Source of the DNA: Gemmatimonadetes bacterium 2013_60CM_65_52
Lineage (GTDB): Bacteria > Gemmatimonadota > Gemmatimonadetes > Gemmatimonadales > Gemmatimonadaceae
Reading direction: 5' to 3'
DNA: 64,000 bases
Assembly (NCBI GenBank): GCA_002215645.1
Contig: NGFI01000002.1
Location: 451,406-515,405, forward strand
In this document: one piece after another, positions 59,019 through 64,000 of the stretch
Layout of the letters: each line of letters opens with the position of its first letter
Numbering within the stretch: the stretch's first letter is position 1
Notes under the pieces: generated by a model
Seen by the model: the letters and a program-made list of their open reading frames with translations, nothing else
The model's database searches: none
Told to the model about the DNA's origin: nothing
Made by a program: the position numbers and the translations under genes

Positions 59019-60263
59019 TCAGAGCGCCGCTACGCCGTAGCGGCCCATGCGTCTGTGTGGGCTGCCGGCAACAAGGCGCATGCCCACAGTGATCATTGTG
59101 AACGCCGAGGTGCCGTAGAGCCGCTCCGGCGTGAACAGGGATCGCGGGTTCTTCGGTGACGCCGACAACAGCGCGACCTCCACGAAGGGCAACCCTGATA
59201 CAGCGCGCGCCGTCACCGGGGAACCGGTCGCGTTCAGGGTCGCCGCACGCCAACGTGTAATGCCGTTGATGCTGAGGTCGGACGCGGGCCGCGGCGTGCG
59301 AGACGGATCGGCCAGGCGATCTTCTTCCGGCCGCTCCGTCTGCTCGAGTCGCAGCGACAGCGACGCGCGGCCAAGCGCGACGGACCCCTCCGCGAGCACG
59401 GACTCGTACGCGAAGACGTCGAGCGCACGCGCCGAGTCATGATCCTGCGTCCTTGCCCATTCCGCGAGCCAATACCATGCGGACGATGTCGGGGCAAACC
59501 GCGCGGACATGCTCTGCTTTCGCTGATCGAGCCCAAAGCCGCTCACCTGCTCCGGCGACGCGACGCGCGCGTAGCTCGCCTGGATCTCGGCGCCCTTCAT
59601 CGGCAGCAGCGTCGATCGCAGCGACCAGGAGTCGCCAAGTCGTCGTGCGGCGGGCACTGACGACGGGCTCGTGGGCTCATCACCCCCGAAGCTCGATGCC
59701 TCGACGATGACCGGCCCGCCGCGCACCGCGGCGACGACCACGCCCCGCTCCAGAATCTGCGCGAGATGATGATTGAGCGGAAACTTTACGATCGGGCGCA
59801 TCATGGGGTCGTCGGTTCCGAAGGACGCAAAGCCACGCCCTAGAGACACCGAGTAGCGCATCGCACCCATGGCACCGAGTGCAGAGGCCATGATCTCGTG
59901 CACGTAGGTGTGCGGATGTCGCCGGTCGACGAAGCCTTCCCCGGCACCCCCGGTATTCAGCTCGCCATCGCGCATCGTCAGCCCCTCGGCGTCGAAGGTC
60001 GCGTCCAACGCGAGCGTTTCGCGCCACCGGCCGCGTGCCATGAGTATGGGCTGCGTGAGCGTGGCCTCCGTTTTCGTGACACCTCCCGCCGACGGCGATG
60101 CGCGCGTCAACAGCGGAATGGCTTGACCCATGACGTGCCACGCGTGCGCCGTGCTGTCCATTGGCATCCCGCCCATCTCGTGCGCCGCATGCTGTGCGAC
60201 GAGTGTGTCGGCGGTCAACAGGAGCATCGAAGCGACAAGAGCGCGAGGCAGTGTCATGCACAT
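59019..60263 (-). CDS. putative outer-membrane protein with His/Met-rich N-terminus
   Basis: 414 aa; signal peptide followed by QHAAHEMGGMPMDSTAHAWHVMGQ. Confidence 0.6.
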   Translation of the reverse strand: MCMTLPRALVASMLLLTADTLVAQHAAHEMGGMPMDSTAHAWHVMGQAIPLLTRASPSAGGVTKTEATLTQPILMARGRWRETLALDATFDAEGLTMRDGELNTGGAGEGFVDRRHPHTYVHEIMASALGAMGAMRYSVSLGRGFASFGTDDPMMRPIVKFPLNHHLAQILERGVVVAAVRGGPVIVEASSFGGDEPTSPSSVPAARRLGDSWSLRSTLLPMKGAEIQASYARVASPEQVSGFGLDQRKQSMSARFAPTSSAWYWLAEWARTQDHDSARALDVFAYESVLAEGSVALGRASLSLRLEQTERPEEDRLADPSRTPRPASDLSINGITRWRAATLNATGSPVTARAVSGLPFVEVALLSASPKNPRSLFTPERLYGTSAFTMITVGMRLVAGSPHRRMGRYGVAAL

Positions 60264-60304
60264 AATTTACTGTCGTACACCACTGCCCCCCCTTTCGTCT
60301 CTGC

Positions 60305-61681
60305 ATGCGACTCCCCAGCCGTACCGAGCTGCTTGCCATGTCTCACCTCGCGATGCCTGTCGTGGTCGCGCAGGTGGGACTCATGGCGATGGGCGTGGTT
60401 GACACACTCATGGTGGGGCGCGTGTCGGCAGTCGCCCTCGCGTCCGTCGCGCTCGGGAACCTGTATTTCATGACGCTCATCGTGCCCGCGCAGGGTACGC
60501 TGATGGTGCTCGACCCGGTCGTCGCGCAGGCCGTCGGCGCGCGGGATGACGAGGGCATCGCGCGCGGCGTTCAACGGGGATTCCTGCTCGCCGCGGTGCT
60601 TGGCGTCGCGTGCAGCCTGCTGATTTTGCCCGTGCATCCGATTCTCAAGCTGCTGCATCAACCGCCCGAGCTGGTTCCGATCGCAACGTCCTACGTGTTG
60701 ATCTCGATTCTCGGCGTCCTGCCCTTTCTCGGGTTCGTCGTATTGCGGCAGAGTCTCATGGCTCTGACGCGCATGAAGGTGATCATCGTCGTCATCCTGC
60801 TCGCCAACCTGTCCAACGCGTTTCTGAACTGGGTGTTCGTGTACGGCCACCTCGGCAGTCCCGCGATGGGAGCGCCCGGCTCCGCGTGGGCGACAGTCGT
60901 GAGCCGCTGGCTCATGTTTCTTCTGCTCTTCGCATTGGGCGCGCGATCGCTGTATCACGCGATCGTGCCATGGCGCGCCGAGTCGCTGCACGTTGCGCCG
61001 CTGCTCTCGATGTTGCGACTTGGACTTCCGATCGGCCTTCAGCAAGTGCTCGAGTTCGGCGTGTTCGGCGCGATCGGCGTCCTGATGGGAATCCTTGGCA
61101 CCACCGAGATGGCTGCGCATCAGATCGCGATCAATCTCGCCAGCCTGACGTTCATGGTGCCGCTCGGCGTCGGCGCCGCGGCGGCGGTGCGTGTTGGACA
61201 CGCCGCGGGTGCGGCGGACGCCGAAGCGGCGCGTGAATCGTCGCGCGCCGCGCTCGTGGTCGGCGTGGGATTCATGTGCGTGACCGCGGTTGCCTTTCTT
61301 GCGGTGCCGCGAGCGATCGCCGCGCAATACACAAATGACGTACCGGTTCTGGGCCTTGCCGCAGCGCTCATCCCCATTGCGGGCGTATTCCAGGTGTTCG
61401 ACGGCATTCAAGCGGTGTGCGCCGGTGTGTTGCGCGGGCTGGGCGACACGCGGATGCCGTTCCTCATCAACCTCGCCGGCTTCTGGCTCGCTGGCCTGCC
61501 CGTCAGCATCGCGCTCGGATTCTACACGCCGCTTCGCGCGGCCGGTCTCTGGTGGGGTTTCGTGGCCGGCCTCGGAGTCGTTGCCGCACTGTTGCTCTAT
61601 CGCGTCCGGCTGCGATTGCGCGGCCCTGTCGCGCGGACGACGATTGAAGCAGACCTGATGCACTTCGCAACCGACCCATGA
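60305..61681 (+). CDS. MATE family efflux transporter
   Basis: 458 aa; MSHLAMPVVVAQVGLMAMGVVDTLMVGRVSAVALASVALGN. Confidence 0.95.
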   Translation: MRLPSRTELLAMSHLAMPVVVAQVGLMAMGVVDTLMVGRVSAVALASVALGNLYFMTLIVPAQGTLMVLDPVVAQAVGARDDEGIARGVQRGFLLAAVLGVACSLLILPVHPILKLLHQPPELVPIATSYVLISILGVLPFLGFVVLRQSLMALTRMKVIIVVILLANLSNAFLNWVFVYGHLGSPAMGAPGSAWATVVSRWLMFLLLFALGARSLYHAIVPWRAESLHVAPLLSMLRLGLPIGLQQVLEFGVFGAIGVLMGILGTTEMAAHQIAINLASLTFMVPLGVGAAAAVRVGHAAGAADAEAARESSRAALVVGVGFMCVTAVAFLAVPRAIAAQYTNDVPVLGLAAALIPIAGVFQVFDGIQAVCAGVLRGLGDTRMPFLINLAGFWLAGLPVSIALGFYTPLRAAGLWWGFVAGLGVVAALLLYRVRLRLRGPVARTTIEADLMHFATDP

Positions 61682-61731
61682 GCGGACAAACATTGATCAC
61701 GCACATCGAACGCCCCAATCCCCGTATTCGC

Positions 61732-64000
61732 ATGCGATCGATTCTTCTCGTGTCGGCATCGGCACTGACTCTTGGATGCGCCGTGGCACCGGATCGCACG
61801 CCGACACCCGCATCCGATGACGCGAGTGGAAGGTTGCCGACCGGAGTCCGCCTCGATCCCGCCGCGGAATTGCAGCCGGTCGGACAGATGCCGCTGGCAA
61901 TGGTCGTGGCGCCCGGTGGCGAGCAGCTCGTGCTGCTGTTGAACGGCTGGCGCGACAACGGAATTCAGGTCGTAGACCGGGCGAGCGGCCGCGTGACGCA
62001 AACGGTGCCGCTGCCCGCGGCGTTTCTCGGGCTGGCGTTCTCACGCGACGGATCACGCCTGTACGCGTCGGGCGGAAACACCGACAACGTGTACGTCTTC
62101 TCATGGGACAATGGTCGTGCCACGCTTCGCGACAGCATCGTGCTGGAGCATCACGCCACGGCGCGATCGTTCGGAACGCGATATCCGGCTGGGCTTGCGC
62201 TGTCTCCCGACGGCCGCACGCTGTACGTCGCCGAAAATCTCTCCGATTCGCTGGCGGTCATCGACGCAGAGTCGGGCCGGTTGCTCCAGCGGGTGCCAAC
62301 GGGACGGTATCCCTACGGCGTGGTCGCCACTCGCGGTGGCAGCGTCGTCGTGTCGAATTGGGGCGGCTATCATGTCCGCACATACCAACCGGCTGCGGAC
62401 GGTTCGCTCTCGTCCACTGGAGACATCTTCGTCGGCCGCCATCCGTCCGCCCTGCTGTCCAACGCCGCGGGTACGAGAGTTTTCGTGGCGCTCGCGAGCA
62501 TGGATCGGGTCGTGTCGGTCGATCTCCCGCGTCGTCACGTGATCGGCGAGCTGCTCGATCCGCCGCCAGCCGGCCCCGCGGAGGGCGCAACGCCGAACGC
62601 GCTCGCGCTCTCGAGCGACGGCCGTCGGCTGTTCGTCGCTGAGGCCGATGCGAACGCGGTAGCCGTATTCGATCTCGCGCCGAGCACGAGCGGTGTCACC
62701 GGCGCGTCAGGCAGTGACGCGCTCGTGGGACGTATTCCTACCGGCTGGTATCCCACTGCGCTCTTCGCGCAGGAGGATGAGCTCGACGTCGCCAGCGCAA
62801 AGGGCCGCGGCACGCGCGCCAATCCCGATGGGCCGAGTCCGGTGTCAGCACGCGACCGCGTGCAGATCGCCAACGGAAATACGACCCTGTCGCAGCTCAC
62901 CGGAGCGCTCATGCGCACGCGTCTCGCGCGCGCCGACGCCGGTACGCTCGACATGCTGACGCGCCGCGTCGTACAGGCGAACGGGTGGACGTCGCCGCGC
63001 GCCTCCGCGCGCGCGTACCCGCCCATCGAGCACGTCATCTACGTCATCAAGGAGAACCGCACCTACGATCAGATGCTCGGCGACCTGCGTGCGGCGGACG
63101 GTGATACCGCGCTTACGCTCTTCGGCCGCCAGGTGACGCCGAACCATCATGCACTCGCCGAGCGATTCGGCATCTTCGACCGCTTCTTCGTCAACGCCGA
63201 GGTGAGCGCGGATGGGCACAACTGGTCCACTGCCGCGTACGCGAGCGACTACGTCGAGAAGACCGTGCAGCTCAACTACTCGCAGCGGCGTCGCAGCTAC
63301 GACTACGAGGGCTCGCGAGCGTCGGGCAGTTCGTATGTGATCATGGATGACGACGTCAACGCCCCAGCGCGAGGCTACCTGTGGGATCTCGCGCACGAAA
63401 AGGGCATCACGTTCCGGAACTATGGCGAGTTCGTGATCCCCGACAGCCTCGATGCGGACGATCCGCTTCCGCGCGGCTATCGCGGAGACAAGCCCTACCT
63501 CGCGGCCCACACGCACACGGGCTTTCCGGGATTCGGCCAGGCGATTCCGGATCAGCGGCGCGCCGACATCTGGATTGCGGAGCTGGCGGAGTTCTCGCGG
63601 CGCGGCGTCATGCCCGCGCTCGAGATCATCCGTCTACCGAACGATCATACGTCGGGTGCTGCCGCCGGCATGCCGACGCCGCGCGCGGCAGTCGCGGATA
63701 ACGACCTGGCGCTCGGGCGCATGATCGACGCGCTTTCGCGCAGCCCATTCTGGACGAACACCGCCGTGTTCGTCCTCGAGGACGACGCGCAGAACGGACC
63801 CGATCACGTGGACTCGCACCGGTCACCGTTGCTCGTGATCTCGTCATGGGCGCGAGCGGGAGTCGTCCATCGTTTCGCCAACACCACCGACGTGCTGCGC
63901 ACGATCGAAGAGCTGCTCGGCCTCGACGCGCTGTCGCACTTCGATCACTTCGGGCGTCCGCTGCGTGACATCTGGAGCGCACAGGCGGATCCGTCGCCCT
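61732..64000 (+). CDS. YncE-like propeller / alkaline phosphatase-like fusion lipoprotein (truncated at window edge)
   Basis: Open frame to the window end, absent from the ORF track; MRSILLVSASALTLGCAVAP lipobox; propeller repeats (LALSPDGRTLYVAENLSDSLAVID); IEHVIYVIKENRTYDQMLGDL...EVSADGHNWSTAAYASDYVEK. Alternative upstream ATG at 61678 overlaps the MATE stop. Confidence 0.88.
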   Translation, partial: MRSILLVSASALTLGCAVAPDRTPTPASDDASGRLPTGVRLDPAAELQPVGQMPLAMVVAPGGEQLVLLLNGWRDNGIQVVDRASGRVTQTVPLPAAFLGLAFSRDGSRLYASGGNTDNVYVFSWDNGRATLRDSIVLEHHATARSFGTRYPAGLALSPDGRTLYVAENLSDSLAVIDAESGRLLQRVPTGRYPYGVVATRGGSVVVSNWGGYHVRTYQPAADGSLSSTGDIFVGRHPSALLSNAAGTRVFVALASMDRVVSVDLPRRHVIGELLDPPPAGPAEGATPNALALSSDGRRLFVAEADANAVAVFDLAPSTSGVTGASGSDALVGRIPTGWYPTALFAQEDELDVASAKGRGTRANPDGPSPVSARDRVQIANGNTTLSQLTGALMRTRLARADAGTLDMLTRRVVQANGWTSPRASARAYPPIEHVIYVIKENRTYDQMLGDLRAADGDTALTLFGRQVTPNHHALAERFGIFDRFFVNAEVSADGHNWSTAAYASDYVEKTVQLNYSQRRRSYDYEGSRASGSSYVIMDDDVNAPARGYLWDLAHEKGITFRNYGEFVIPDSLDADDPLPRGYRGDKPYLAAHTHTGFPGFGQAIPDQRRADIWIAELAEFSRRGVMPALEIIRLPNDHTSGAAAGMPTPRAAVADNDLALGRMIDALSRSPFWTNTAVFVLEDDAQNGPDHVDSHRSPLLVISSWARAGVVHRFANTTDVLRTIEELLGLDALSHFDHFGRPLRDIWSAQADPSP

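Noticed and set aside
60254-61693. 479-aa minus-strand ORF opposite the MATE gene
   Set aside because: Low-complexity His/Arg/Glu-rich translation; the + strand MATE call is strong.
1-64000. CRISPR arrays, rRNA/tRNA genes, transposons or defence islands
   Set aside because: No regularly spaced repeats, no recognizable tRNA cloverleaf or rRNA segments, and no transposase, restriction or toxin-antitoxin signatures seen; a tRNA/Rfam scan would be the decisive check.

Overview
High-GC (roughly 64-65% by eye) chromosomal window. Gene families and synteny suggest a Gemmatimonadota-like bacterium, which is an inference. There are about 55 protein-coding genes, with no rRNA, tRNA, CRISPR array, transposase or phage module that I could support. 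Main blocks: (1) a housekeeping block hslV / xerC / trmFO / topA / half-length smg(DUF494), interrupted by an opposite-strand SGNH hydrolase - carbamoyltransferase - SxtJ-like - DUF5989 cassette; the 52-aa DUF5989 ORF is missing from the supplied ORF track. (2) aroC-aroK. (3) A type IV pilus locus: pilMNOPQ followed by a large Ig-like/propeller lipoprotein gene, then pilV/W/X-like minor pilins, pilA with a near-consensus sigma-54 promoter, and a pilS-pilR operon coupled through successive ATGA overlaps to four glycosyltransferase genes. (4) arfB, a metallopeptidase/TolB-propeller/beta-barrel fusion, and a lytic transglycosylase. (5) Sugar-acid genes (Gfo/Idh/MocA, YjhG/YagF dehydratase, GntP). 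(6) A LpoB / TPR / COG3014 lipoprotein operon. (7) A TetR-TolC-EmrA-EmrB efflux operon next to an MhqRNOD-like quinone-stress operon, both with visible candidate operators. (8) S4-domain protein, CtpA, LVIVD-repeat protein, MATE transporter, and a truncated YncE/phosphatase-like fusion. The most interesting candidates are the carbamoyltransferase cassette, the pilus operon's Ig/propeller lipoprotein, and the two-component-system/glycosyltransferase operon.
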